Below, in pieces: positions 25,683 through 34,149 of a stretch of DNA of 64,000 nucleotides (position 1 is its first letter; each line of letters starts with the position of its first letter). The position numbers and the translations under genes were made by a program. The notes under the pieces were generated by a model. The model was not told the DNA's origin, searched no databases, and saw only the letters and a program-made list of their open reading frames with translations. The stretch covers positions 1 to 64,000 of the forward strand of contig CANRIX010000006.1 of NCBI GenBank assembly GCA_947630765.1, given 5' to 3'. Origin of the DNA: an uncultured Clostridia bacterium (GTDB taxonomy: Bacteria; Bacillota; Clostridia; Oscillospirales; CAG-382).

Positions 25683-26582
25683 ATGTACGGAAAAAAGCTC
25701 GTTTGCCTGCTGCTTGTCATTTCGCTTCTTTGCATAGGGATACTGTCCGCGTGCGGCGAAAAAACGGAACGCGAGCCGCTCGTGGCGGAGGAGATCCATT
25801 ACACAGCCGACGGGTCGGTAAGTTGGCGCATCGTCTACGCCTATGACGAAGCCGGCAACAAGACGGAGGAAACCGATTACAATGCCGACGGGTCGGTTTG
25901 GTACCGCGAAACCTACACCTACGACGAAGCCGGTCGCCTGACGGAGCAAACCCATACGGAGGCGAGTATGAGCTTCGACGGCTCGGTGACCAGCCGCGTC
26001 ACCTTCACCTACGACGCAAAGGGCAACCTGACGGAGCAAACCGAATACGACCCCGACGGCTCGGTGGGCAGGCGCACCGTCAACGTCTACGACGAAGCCG
26101 GGAACCAAACCGAGGAAACCAAGTACACCGCAAGCGGGGCGGTGGAGGAGCACACCGTCTGGACCTACGACGAGAACGGCAACAGGACGGGGGAGACCCG
26201 TGACGACGGCGACAGGCAGATCGGGGCGCGCATCGCCTGGACCTACGACGAAACCGGCAGACCGATGGAGCAAACCGAGTACGCCATCAGCGGGGCGGCG
26301 ACGGGTCACTATACCTACACCTACGACGCAGCCGGCAACCTGACGGAATGTGGCGAGCAGTACGAGGACGGGCGACCCGGTCAGCGCAACACCTACGCCT
26401 ACGACGAAGCCGGCAGACTGACGGAGGAAACCGAATACGACCCCGACGGTTCGGTGTATAAACGCACCGTCTACGAGTACGGCGAAAGGGGCAGAAAGGT
26501 GAAGGAATCCGACTACGGCGTCAACGACACCTACGACGGCTGGACGGAATACAAGTACGTCGCGGAAGCGGAAGCCGATTGA
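25683..26582 (+). CDS. YD-repeat lipoprotein, first of three
   Basis: A 299-residue predicted surface lipoprotein. The signal peptide ends in a lipobox (GILSAC, Cys about 23). The mature part consists of about a dozen imperfect repeats of roughly 20 residues centred on YxYDEAGxxTEETxY and DGSVxxRT, which is the YD/RHS-type repeat. Such repeats form extended or shell-like beta structures and can bind carbohydrate or enclose toxins; no toxin domain is present here. The protein ends at WTEYKYVAEAEAD. RBS GGAAGG precedes ATG 25683. The gene lies under the G10-tract promoter and is followed by two paralogues with nearly the same N- and C-terminal sequences. Confidence 0.85.
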   Translation: MYGKKLVCLLLVISLLCIGILSACGEKTEREPLVAEEIHYTADGSVSWRIVYAYDEAGNKTEETDYNADGSVWYRETYTYDEAGRLTEQTHTEASMSFDGSVTSRVTFTYDAKGNLTEQTEYDPDGSVGRRTVNVYDEAGNQTEETKYTASGAVEEHTVWTYDENGNRTGETRDDGDRQIGARIAWTYDETGRPMEQTEYAISGAATGHYTYTYDAAGNLTECGEQYEDGRPGQRNTYAYDEAGRLTEETEYDPDGSVYKRTVYEYGERGRKVKESDYGVNDTYDGWTEYKYVAEAEAD

Positions 26583-26642
26583 CGCGGGACGCCTTGCCGG
26601 AGCCATCAAAAATTTTGCGGAAAGAAAGGAACGTGTTTCGGA

Positions 26643-27422
26643 ATGTACGGGAAAAAGGTTATCTGTCTGCTCATGGCAATTCTTTGCATAAATATTCTAT
26701 CTTCTTGCAAGAAATCGGACGGCGAAGGGTCGGAACGCGGACCGCTCGTGGCGGAGGAGCTCTATCATAAAGAAACCGACGGATCGGTGGAAGTTCGCAC
26801 CGTCTGGACCTACGACGAAAACGGCGTCCCGACGGAGAAAACGGTTTACGACGACCTCGGGACGTCGGAGACCTGCGTGCTCGACGAGAAGGGCAACGAG
26901 ACGTCGTCCGTCTATTACAATGCCGACGGGTCGGTTCAATGCCGCTACACCTATACAAACACCTACGACGGGAACGGCGACCTGACGGAGCAAGTCACGA
27001 TGTCGGTATCCGACAAAGGCGAGACGCAGGTGAACCACGAATTCTATACCTACGCCTACGACGAAGCCGGCAGACTGACGGAATATACCGAACGCACCTT
27101 CTTTGGCGTGCATGGCGAGGAAGAAGAGCCGACGGTCTACCGCTGCACCTACGCCTACGACAGGGACGGCAAACGCACGGAACGGGTCGAATACCGTGAG
27201 GACGGTTCGGTGGACGCACGCACCTTCTACGAGTACGACGAAGCCGGAAAGCCGACGAAGGAAACCACCTACGACGGGATCGGGCTTTGGGAATCCGAAG
27301 TCACCTACGAATACGACGAAACCGGCAGACTTGCGAAGAAAACCGAGCGACAGAGCGGTCGGTTCGGCGGCTGGACGGAATACAAGTACGTCGCAGAAGC
27401 GGAAGAAACGGGATCCGATTGA
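26643..27422 (+). CDS. YD-repeat lipoprotein, second of three
   Basis: A 259-residue paralogue of the preceding gene: the start MYGKKVICLL, lipobox ILSSC (about 21), YD-type repeats (WTYDENG, YAYDEAGRLTEYTE, YEYDETGRLAKKTE) and the same WTEYKYVAEAE end. It differs in repeat number and in longer acidic inserts (HGEEEEPTVY). The 60-bp gap upstream, with AATTTTGCGGAAAGAAAGG, is itself repeated before the third gene. So the duplication unit included the gap. It probably shares the upstream promoter, as no new promoter is seen. Confidence 0.83.
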   Translation: MYGKKVICLLMAILCINILSSCKKSDGEGSERGPLVAEELYHKETDGSVEVRTVWTYDENGVPTEKTVYDDLGTSETCVLDEKGNETSSVYYNADGSVQCRYTYTNTYDGNGDLTEQVTMSVSDKGETQVNHEFYTYAYDEAGRLTEYTERTFFGVHGEEEEPTVYRCTYAYDRDGKRTERVEYREDGSVDARTFYEYDEAGKPTKETTYDGIGLWESEVTYEYDETGRLAKKTERQSGRFGGWTEYKYVAEAEETGSD

Positions 27423-27513
27423 CCCGTTTCGCCAAACCCAACCGAAGGGCTTGACGCGGGGCACCGTGCCGGATCCACAAAAATTTTTGCGGAAAGAAAG
27501 GGAGAAATTCGCG

Positions 27514-28347
27514 ATGTACGGGAAAAAATGGCTTTGCCTGCTCCTGGCGCTTCTTTGCATCAGTATGCTGCCTTCATGCAAAAAAACGGACGGCGACGCA
27601 CCCGTGGCGGAGGAGGTCCGTTACGACTATGACGGTTCGGTGCGGTACCGCATCGTCTACGCCTACGACGAAAACGACCGCCTGACGGAGGAAACCGAAT
27701 ACGGCGTCGACGGGGCGGTGAGCAGGCGCACCGCCTACACCTACGACGCAAACGGCGTCCTGACGGAGACCCTCGACCACCGCGTCCCCCTTTTGGAGGG
27801 CGACGAGCCGACGGACCTCCGCACCGCGTACGCCTACGACGAAGCCGGCAACCAAACGGAGCAAACCGTGTACAACGCCGACGGCTGGCTGCTGGAACGC
27901 ACCGTCAACACCTACGACGCAAACGGAAACCTGACCGAGTCGGTCAAATACGACGACACCGGGACGATGTTTGAACGCACCACCTGCGAATACGACGAAG
28001 CGGGCAGACCGGCGAAGAAGACCCTGTATTCCGAAGACGGGATCCTGCCGGACCTCTTTACCGACGTCTACACCTACGACGAATCCGGCGATCCGGCGGA
28101 GGAGACCCGGTCCTACAACGGGTCGTTGTACTACCGCCACGACTACACCTACGACGAAGCCGGCAGACTGACCGAGGAAGTCTATTATTATTACGACGAG
28201 GACGAGGACGACCTGACGTTGGGCTCTCGCACCACCTACGAATACGACGAAGCGGGCAGAAAGGTGAAGGTATCCGATTACGAAAAGTGGCTCGGACAGG
28301 AGAGCGAAACCCTCGACTACTGGACGGAATACAAGTACGCCGATTGA
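27514..28347 (+). CDS. YD-repeat lipoprotein, third of three
   Basis: A 277-residue paralogue with the start MYGKKWLCLL, lipobox MLPSC (about 21) and about ten YD-type repeats (YAYDENDRLTEETEY, YTYDANGVLTE, YTYDESGDPAEE). The C-terminal DYWTEYKYAD matches the other two. ATG 27514 follows AAAGGGAG, within a copy of the duplicated gap (AAATTTTTGCGGAAAGAAAG). A strong terminator at 28361 closes the three-gene cluster. Between-gene differences are concentrated in repeat number and in surface-exposed variable residues, as expected of a diversifying surface family. Confidence 0.83.
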   Translation: MYGKKWLCLLLALLCISMLPSCKKTDGDAPVAEEVRYDYDGSVRYRIVYAYDENDRLTEETEYGVDGAVSRRTAYTYDANGVLTETLDHRVPLLEGDEPTDLRTAYAYDEAGNQTEQTVYNADGWLLERTVNTYDANGNLTESVKYDDTGTMFERTTCEYDEAGRPAKKTLYSEDGILPDLFTDVYTYDESGDPAEETRSYNGSLYYRHDYTYDEAGRLTEEVYYYYDEDEDDLTLGSRTTYEYDEAGRKVKVSDYEKWLGQESETLDYWTEYKYAD

Positions 28348-28360
28348 CCCGTTCCATGTA

Positions 28361-28394
28361 AAAAAAGCTCTGCGCTCGCCGCAGGGCTTTTTTC
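28361..28394. terminator. Bidirectional intrinsic terminator
   Basis: AAAAAAGC-TCTGCG...CGCAGGGCTTTTTT forms a stem with A- and T-runs on either side, between the convergent lipoprotein cluster and the leftward glycoside hydrolase gene. Confidence 0.88.
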
Positions 28395-28404
28395 GTGGAA
28401 AATC

Positions 28405-29943
28405 CTATTCCCGGAACACGCCGATCTTCAGCTTTTCGAGCTGTTCGTCCGTGCAGTTATGCGTGGCGAAGAACGCGACGCCGGCGGCGCCCGCCGCACG
28501 GCAGGCCTCGACCTGGCGGGTGGATTCGATGACGGGCAGGCCGTTGTACATCGGCGAAATGCCGGAAATGTTGGGCGCTTCGCCGTATTCGCGGACCATG
28601 TAGGCGACCTCGCGCCCGACGTCCTCGGCGCTGTTGAGGTACGCCATGGGATAGATCGCGTCCAGCCAGCGCTGACGCACCCAGAACCGCCAGTCCTGGC
28701 ACTTGAGCCGGATGGCCTCGACCGGGTCGCCGAATACGGCGGTCGAAAGCAGGATCTTCCGCCCGACGGCGCGGTAGTCCTGCACGAGCGCGTGGACGGA
28801 ACGCACGAAGTCCGTCACCTTGTCGGCGCGCCAGCGGGTGAACGTCTCCCATTCCGGGCTGTTCTCGTCGGAAATGTCGTCCAGCCGGATCCCGGTGTCC
28901 TGCAGGAAGAGCGCCTTCGTCTGCTCCTCGAAGCCCGCCGAGCGGTCAAGTCCGCGCCCGACCGGGTAGCGGATGTAGTCCAGCTGCAGCCCGTCGAAGT
29001 CGTAATTGTCCAGCAGTTCGCGGCAGAGCCCCAAAAGCAGGGAACGCACCTCCGGCAGGGCAGGGTTGAGGAAGTAGAAGGTGTCGTACGCGTCGTGCAG
29101 CAGACCGCCGTCCCGCCGACGGGCCATCCATTCCGGGTGCAGCTCCGCCATCGGGCAGCCGACGTCCGCGACGCCGAAGAAGAAGTCCTCGAACCACGCG
29201 TGGATCTCCATGCCGTGCCTGTGCCCGACGCGGATGAACGCGTCGACGACGTCGAACCCGTCCGCGTACGCCGGGCGGATCGGCAGGAAATCGTGCACGC
29301 ACTTCTGCGCGTTCGCGAACCCTTCGTAGTTCACTTCGATCAACAGAACGCCGAACCCGGCGTCCCGGAACCGCGTCACGGTGCGCTCGACCTCCGCCTC
29401 GCTTTGCTCCTTCGGGCGGTGCCAGACGGCGCGGACCTCCCCCGGGACGGATTTGGCGGTCAGGTAGTACGCTTCCTCGGTTTCGGCGCGGACGCGCTCG
29501 AAGTCCCCGTCGGCTTTCGCCGCGAGCGCCGACGCGAGCCGTTCCTCCGCCGCTTTTCGGTCGAACGGACGCCCTTCGGCGACGCGCTCGGTCAGCCGCT
29601 CCTGCACTTCCGCGATCAGCGCGTCGGCGCGAAGCTCCTCCGCCTTGCGGTCGCGCTCGACGGTCAGCAGCATCGCCCCGCCGTCCACTTCCGCCCGGCA
29701 CCCGACGAACAGGTTTGACGCGAGGAATTCCGCCGCCTTCCCGTGCCCCGAAAGCACGAACCCGTCGTCCGGCACCTTGCTGTCGTTCTGCCCGCAGGAC
29801 ACCACGCGATCCCCGCGTACGCACGCTTCCCAGCCGTATTGGTTGGTCCTTGTCGTCCCGTCGCAGTCGCCCGGACGGTAGACAACCAGTTCGTCCGCTC
29901 CGCGCGACCCGCCGATGTGCGAGATCTTGTAGGTTGCTGTCAT
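28405..29943 (-). CDS. Family-10-like glycoside hydrolase (GHL10 type)
   Basis: A 512-residue protein. An N-terminal small domain (about 15-95) carries the motif VPDDGFVLSGHG, followed by a helical spacer (about 100-165) and a GHL10/DUF187 TIM-barrel domain (about 168-500). Barrel landmarks are VRAVWHRP at the entry, VLLIEVNYEGFA, HGMEIHAWFEDFFFG, and FDGLQLDYIRYP, where the Asp residues are probably catalytic. No signal peptide is evident, unlike the larger relative at 38979, so it may be cytosolic or a start may be misjudged. GHL10 proteins act on cell-wall or other glycans; the substrate is unknown. ATG 29943 follows AGGAGA. Confidence 0.85.
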   Translation of the reverse strand: MTATYKISHIGGSRGADELVVYRPGDCDGTTRTNQYGWEACVRGDRVVSCGQNDSKVPDDGFVLSGHGKAAEFLASNLFVGCRAEVDGGAMLLTVERDRKAEELRADALIAEVQERLTERVAEGRPFDRKAAEERLASALAAKADGDFERVRAETEEAYYLTAKSVPGEVRAVWHRPKEQSEAEVERTVTRFRDAGFGVLLIEVNYEGFANAQKCVHDFLPIRPAYADGFDVVDAFIRVGHRHGMEIHAWFEDFFFGVADVGCPMAELHPEWMARRRDGGLLHDAYDTFYFLNPALPEVRSLLLGLCRELLDNYDFDGLQLDYIRYPVGRGLDRSAGFEEQTKALFLQDTGIRLDDISDENSPEWETFTRWRADKVTDFVRSVHALVQDYRAVGRKILLSTAVFGDPVEAIRLKCQDWRFWVRQRWLDAIYPMAYLNSAEDVGREVAYMVREYGEAPNISGISPMYNGLPVIESTRQVEACRAAGAAGVAFFATHNCTDEQLEKLKIGVFRE

Positions 29944-29964
29944 GGTTTGCTTCTCCTGTCGTTG

Positions 29965-30060
29965 ATTGGTGAGAAAGGGTACGGCGGGGGAACTCGTCCC
30001 CCCGCGCCCCCCGTAGCGCGCATTCGACTGCCGTCGAATGCGGGAATATGTTTATAACGC
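29965..30060 (+). repeat. Partial P-type dispersed repeat (copy P4)
   Basis: The gap of about 330 bp holds the left part of a P element: GGTACGGCGGGGGAAC, a GGGGG/CCCCC stem, then CATTCGACTGCCGTCGAATG in place of the usual CGAAATCGAC stem. The right half (30060-30140) has lost similarity apart from TTCCCGCTCCGCGAAGC. The promoter of the guanylate kinase gene follows. Confidence 0.65.
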
Positions 30061-30199
30061 GTCGGCGCAAAGGGACTTCCCGGCTGTTCCCGCTCCGCGA
30101 AGCTGCTATCGCAGCTTATACCCTCCGACGTTCTCGTCTTGCAGCCCCTATTATATCCCAAAAATCTGAAAAAGTCAACGGGTTTTGGCGCAAACGGGC

Positions 30200-30228
30200 T
30201 TGACAGAAGTCGAAAAAACGGGTATAGT
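30200..30228 (+). promoter_or_regulatory. Sigma-A promoter of the guanylate kinase gene
   Basis: TTGACA (30200-30205) and TATAGT (30223-30228), 17 bp apart, 43 bp before the ATG. Confidence 0.8.
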
Positions 30229-30271
30229 ATACCTAATCAGACCCAAAATCGAAAGGACGACGAAAACCTGT

Positions 30272-30847
30272 ATGCTGATGATACTTTCCGGCTGTTCGGC
30301 GGTCGGCAAAAACACGGTCATCAAGACCCTTCTGCGGGAGCATTCCGAGACGTTCTGCTCCATGCCGACCTATACCACGCGTGCGCCGCGACCGGGTGAA
30401 CGGGAGGGCGACCCCTACTGCTTCCTGACCGACGAACAGTTCCGCCAAAAAATCGCCGAGGGCGAGCTTTACGAGTACGAGCAGATCCATACGAGCTACT
30501 ACGGCTCCTCCCGCAAGCTGCTCGCCGAAGCGCGGAAGTCCGGCAAGGTCATCGTCAAGGATATCGACGTCAAGGGTGCGCTGAACCTCAGCCGCCTGCT
30601 CCGGGAAGATATGCGGGTGGTGACGGTGTTCCTGTACGCGGAGAAGGAGCTGCTGCGGTCCCGCCTGCGCGGTCGCGGCGACGCCGAGGCGGACATCGCG
30701 ATCCGCCTGCGCCGCTACGACGAGGAAATGTCCTATATCGACGCCTACGACTACCGCATCGAAAACCTCGTCCTCGCCGATACGGTGCAAAAGATCCTCG
30801 AGATCGCGAAGCGGTGTCAGGACGGATCCGGCAGCGCCGCGATCTGA
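30272..30847 (+). CDS. gmk: Guanylate kinase family protein
   Basis: A 191-residue guanylate-kinase-like enzyme (GMP + ATP to GDP + ADP). The P-loop is GCSAVGKNT (residues 7-15), where housekeeping enzymes usually read GPSGVGKGT. The GMP-binding region follows with TYTTRAPRPGEREGDPYCF, then GELYEYEQIHTSYYG and the lid/adenine region VTVFLYAEKELLRSRLRGRG. The unusual P-loop and the lone setting (no rpoZ, priA or yicC-like neighbour) leave open a diverged paralogue. ATG 30272 follows GAAAGGACG. The 3' end overlaps the convergent toxin gene by 31 bp. Confidence 0.8.
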   Translation: MLMILSGCSAVGKNTVIKTLLREHSETFCSMPTYTTRAPRPGEREGDPYCFLTDEQFRQKIAEGELYEYEQIHTSYYGSSRKLLAEARKSGKVIVKDIDVKGALNLSRLLREDMRVVTVFLYAEKELLRSRLRGRGDAEADIAIRLRRYDEEMSYIDAYDYRIENLVLADTVQKILEIAKRCQDGSGSAAI

Positions 30848-31146
30848 TCCCGCCGTCCGTAGAGCACGGCTGTGACCCATACGGTTTTCGCTTCCTCGTC
30901 GATCAGGTAGTAAACGAGAAAATTCCGAACAGGCATTCTGCGGATCCCCTTCGTGCGCCAAGGCTCCTCCTCCGTGAGGGGGTACCTCGCGGGCATGGAA
31001 TCCAGCTTTACGATCTCGCGCTGCAGGGTGTCCGCCCATTTTCGCGCGAGCGCCGGCTCCAGCAGGGTTTGGGAAAGATACCGCATCGTCTCTTCGATCT
31101 GCCCGACGGCCTGCGCGGTCAGCCGTATTGCGTACCGCGTGCTCAT
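30817..31146 (-). CDS. RelE/ParE-family toxin
   Basis: A 109-residue toxin of the RelE/ParE superfamily. The pattern is typical: Y-x-I-x-L-T-x-x-A at the start (YAIRLTAQAV), a helical hairpin (IEETMRYLSQ, KWADTLQREI), then GIRRMPVRNFLVYYLIDEEAKTVWVTAVLYGRRD with the conserved basic residues and C-terminal Tyr-Gly-Arg-Arg. RelE-type members cleave mRNA on ribosomes, while ParE-type members poison gyrase; sequence alone does not decide. It overlaps its antitoxin by 4 bp (ATGA), so expression is coupled. Its 3' end overlaps the guanylate kinase gene on the other strand. Confidence 0.88.
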   Translation of the reverse strand: MSTRYAIRLTAQAVGQIEETMRYLSQTLLEPALARKWADTLQREIVKLDSMPARYPLTEEEPWRTKGIRRMPVRNFLVYYLIDEEAKTVWVTAVLYGRRDQIAALPDPS

Positions 31147-31439
31147 AGCTGTTTGCGGATCTTGGCAAAGGCCTCGTCAACCGACAGCCCTTCGCCGGAG
31201 CTCGCTTGTCGGTACCCGGTTTCCATCATCGCGTGGAACTGCTCGTCGGTCAGGCTGTCCCTTGCGGGCAGCTTCGGGACGGTGAGGGAATACGGCACGC
31301 CGCCCGTCATGATGATTTGCCGGTATAGGGTGTCGATCAGGACCGAAACGGGCAGCCCGAGCCTTTCCAGAACCGCTTCCGCCTGCTGCTTGATCTCCGG
31401 CTGAATGCGTGCGGTCACGTTTGCGCTTTTCGCGGACAT
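31143..31439 (-). CDS. RelB/DinJ-family antitoxin
   Basis: A 98-residue antitoxin. The N-terminal ribbon-helix-helix domain reads NVTARIQPEIKQQAEAVLERLG, the RelB/DinJ start pattern, followed by SVLIDTLYRQIIMTGGVPY. A flexible C-terminal part (LPARDSLTDEQFHAMMETGY) should wrap the toxin. The frame opens further upstream, but ATG 31439 has AGAAAGGAAGG at good distance and begins the family domain. The promoter immediately upstream contains an inverted repeat suited to autorepression by the RHH domain. Confidence 0.88.
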   Translation of the reverse strand: MSAKSANVTARIQPEIKQQAEAVLERLGLPVSVLIDTLYRQIIMTGGVPYSLTVPKLPARDSLTDEQFHAMMETGYRQASSGEGLSVDEAFAKIRKQL

Positions 31440-31464
31440 TTGAAACACCTTCCTTTCTGTTCTG

Positions 31465-31493
31465 AGTATACCATACTGTATGGCGAATTGCAA
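31465..31493 (-). promoter_or_regulatory. Toxin-antitoxin promoter with operator
   Basis: On the minus strand TTGCAA (31493-31488) and TATACT (31470-31465) are 17 bp apart. The palindrome CCATAC-T-GTATGG (31471-31483) fills the spacer next to the -10, as expected for autoregulation. Confidence 0.8.
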
Positions 31494-31552
31494 TACAATA
31501 TTCGCATTTTTGCGAAAAAAATTTGCAAATGTATTCCCATAAGCGCTCTATT

Positions 31553-32170
31553 CTCCCCTCCAAAGACGAAACCGTAAACCGGGGCGCTCCCCCAATGAAC
31601 GGAACGCAAATTTCACACACGGGTCGTTCCCCTCTATTCCCCCACCCCAAGGCGAAACCGTAAACCGGGGGCGCACATTCCGGAAGGAATGGCGCGAATT
31701 TGGGGATCGCGCCTTTCTCCAACGGGGGACGGGCGGTTCTCTTTTTCACGCGATCCTTCCCGAGTTTTTCGACCCGCTCCGGGTCGAAAAATGCGGCTCC
31801 CTGACCGAGCCGCAAGGGAAGGAGCGCCCCAAAGTGGGGGACACGGTGCGGGGTGCAGGGGAAGTCACTTCCCCTGCGCGTTCTTTTCGTCCCCCGCCCC
31901 ACCCCAAGGCGAAACCGTAAACCGGGGGCGCACATTCCGGAAGGAATGACGTGAATTTGGGGGCACGCTCTTTCCCCAACGGGGGACGGGACGCGACCCT
32001 TTTTCACGCGATCCTTCCCGGTTTTTTCGACCCGCTTCGGGTCGAAAAATGCGGCTCCCTGCCTGAGCCGCAAGGGAAGGGGCGCCCCAAGTGGGGGACA
32101 CGGTGCGGGGTGCAGGGGAAGTCACTTCCCCTGCACGTCCTCCTCGTCCTCCTCGTCCTCCTCGTCCCCC
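31553..32170 (+). repeat. S-type repeat: one partial and two full tandem copies
   Basis: No gene here. A unit of about 258 bp is repeated directly (31642-31899 and 31900-32160), with a fragment before it. Each unit holds GGCGAAACCGTAAACCGGGG, CACATTCCGGAAGGAATG, the hairpin TTTTTCGACCCG/CGGGTCGAAAAA, GCGGCTC/GAGCCGC, and a perfect palindrome with 12-13-bp arms around GGGGAAGTCACTTCCCC. The last copy ends in a GTCCTCCTC triplet repeat. Inverted copies of the same parts lie beyond asnB at 34150. Confidence 0.85.
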
Positions 32171-32275
32171 GACCTTCCGTCCTCGTTCTCGACATTTTTT
32201 CACCCCCACCACGCACAACTTTTCACTTTTCGTCATAAACTACCACAGAACAAAATGACGAAAGGGGATAGAACC

Positions 32276-34102
32276 ATGTGTTCCATCTGCGGAATGTTCG
32301 GTTCCGGCGCAGCGCGGGACGCGATCGACGAGATGAACGTCCGAATGGCGCGACGCGGCCCGGACCAAACCGGCACCTACCGAAGCGGGGAGGTGACGCT
32401 GGGGCACAACCGACTGGCGGTCATCGACCCGGCGGGCGGCGCACAGCCGATGACGGCGGAATACCGAGGCCGCCGCTGCACGGTCGTGTACAACGGCGAG
32501 CTGTACAACACGCCGGAGCTGAAAACCCGGCTGGCGGCGGAGGGCGCGACCTTCCGCACGCACGCGGACACCGAGGTCGTGCTCTGGGCGTACCTGCTCT
32601 GGGGGGAGGACTGCCCGACGGAATTCAACGGGATCTTCGCGTTCGCGGTCTACGACGAGCAGGCGAAGCGGCTGTTCCTCGCACGCGACCGGCTGGGGGT
32701 CAAGCCGCTCTACTACGCGTGGGCGGGCGGGACGTTCCTGTTCGCGTCCGAGGTCAAGTCGCTGCTGGCGTACCCCGGCGTCCGCCCGACGGTCGACCGA
32801 AACGGGCTGTGGGAGCTGCTTTTCCTCGCACCCGTGACCCTGCCGGAAAGCGGGGTGTTCCGGGACGTGAAGAAACTGCTCCCCGGTCAGTGCGGCTGGC
32901 TGGACGAGGGGGACACCACGCTCCGCACGCGGACCTACTGGAAGCTGGTCCCGCACGCGTTCGCCGGGGACCGCGATACGGCGGTCGCGACCGTGCGGGA
33001 GCTGATGACCGACGCGGTGCGGCGGCAGATGGTCAGCGACGTCCCGCTCTGCACGCTGCTGTCCGGCGGACTGGATTCGTCGGTCGTCACGGCGGTCGCG
33101 GCGGATGACTGCCGCCGTCGCGGGGAGACCCTTTCGACCTACTCGTTCGAGTACGTCGGGAACCGCGAGAACTTCAAAAAATCCCTGTTCCAGCCGGAGA
33201 GCGACGACCTCTACGCCTCCTGGCTCGCCCGCGAGCTCGGCACGGACCACACCGTCCTGACCGCGTCGAGCGAGCAGGTCTACGACGCGCTCCGTCCCGC
33301 CGTCGAGGCCCGCGACCTGCCGGGGCAGGCGGACATCGACTCGTCGCTGCTCTATTTCTGTTCACAAATCAAGCACAGGCATACTGTCGCACTTTCCGGC
33401 GAGTGCGCGGACGAGATTTTCGGCGGCTACCCGTGGTTCTACCGACCGGAGATGCTCGGGCGGGACTTCTTCCCGTGGCTGCACCGCCCGCTGGCACGCG
33501 TGTCGCTGTTCGACCCGGCGGTCGTGCGCCCGGAGGAGGGACTGGCGGCGATCTCCGAGCGGTACCGGGCGTTCTTAGGCGGCGTGGAGCGGCTGCCGGA
33601 GGACGACGACGAGATGTACCGCTCCCGCGTCGCCACGCAGCTCTCGGTCTGGTTCTTCATGCAGTCCCTTCTGGAGCGCAAGGACCGCATGTCGATGTAC
33701 AGCGCCCTTGAGGTACGCGTCCCGTTCGCCGACCATCGGATCATCGACTACGTCTACAACGTCCCGTGGCGGTACAAGTTCGAGAACGGGGTGGAGAAGT
33801 CCCTCCTGCGGCACGCCATGGTCGGCTGGCTCCCCGACCGCGTCCTGTTCCGCAAGAAGAGCCCGTACCCCAAGACGCACGACCCCCGCTACGAGCAGCT
33901 TACGCGTGACGGGCTGCTCGCCGTGCTGGACGACCCGAACAGCCGTCTGCACGACGTCCTGGACCGCGCCAAGCTCCGCGAAGTACTCGACGGCGGCGAC
34001 TTCACCTGGTTCGGGCAGCTTATGTCCCGTCCGCAGCTCTACGCGTGGCTGCTGCAGCTGGAGCATTTCCTGCGTGCGTACAAGGTCGAACTCGTTTTGT
34101 GA
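32276..34102 (+). CDS. asnB: Glutamine-hydrolysing asparagine synthase
   Basis: A 608-residue class II amidotransferase that makes asparagine from aspartate, glutamine and ATP. The N-terminus MCSICGMFG puts the catalytic Cys at position 2. The glutaminase domain (2-about 210) contains RRGPDQTG, NRLAVIDP and YNGELYN. The synthetase domain has the ATP-binding SGGLDSS (263-269) and SGECADEIFGGYPWFY, then RKDRMSMYSALEVRVPFAD. ATG 32276 is preceded by GAAAGGGG; the frame opens 21 bp further but without an RBS. The gene stands alone, flanked on both sides by S-type repeats in opposite orientation. Confidence 0.95.
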   Translation: MCSICGMFGSGAARDAIDEMNVRMARRGPDQTGTYRSGEVTLGHNRLAVIDPAGGAQPMTAEYRGRRCTVVYNGELYNTPELKTRLAAEGATFRTHADTEVVLWAYLLWGEDCPTEFNGIFAFAVYDEQAKRLFLARDRLGVKPLYYAWAGGTFLFASEVKSLLAYPGVRPTVDRNGLWELLFLAPVTLPESGVFRDVKKLLPGQCGWLDEGDTTLRTRTYWKLVPHAFAGDRDTAVATVRELMTDAVRRQMVSDVPLCTLLSGGLDSSVVTAVAADDCRRRGETLSTYSFEYVGNRENFKKSLFQPESDDLYASWLARELGTDHTVLTASSEQVYDALRPAVEARDLPGQADIDSSLLYFCSQIKHRHTVALSGECADEIFGGYPWFYRPEMLGRDFFPWLHRPLARVSLFDPAVVRPEEGLAAISERYRAFLGGVERLPEDDDEMYRSRVATQLSVWFFMQSLLERKDRMSMYSALEVRVPFADHRIIDYVYNVPWRYKFENGVEKSLLRHAMVGWLPDRVLFRKKSPYPKTHDPRYEQLTRDGLLAVLDDPNSRLHDVLDRAKLREVLDGGDFTWFGQLMSRPQLYAWLLQLEHFLRAYKVELVL

Positions 34103-34149
34103 GGGGTTGCGAGGGGACGGGGAGGAACGAAGGGAACGAGAGGAACGAA

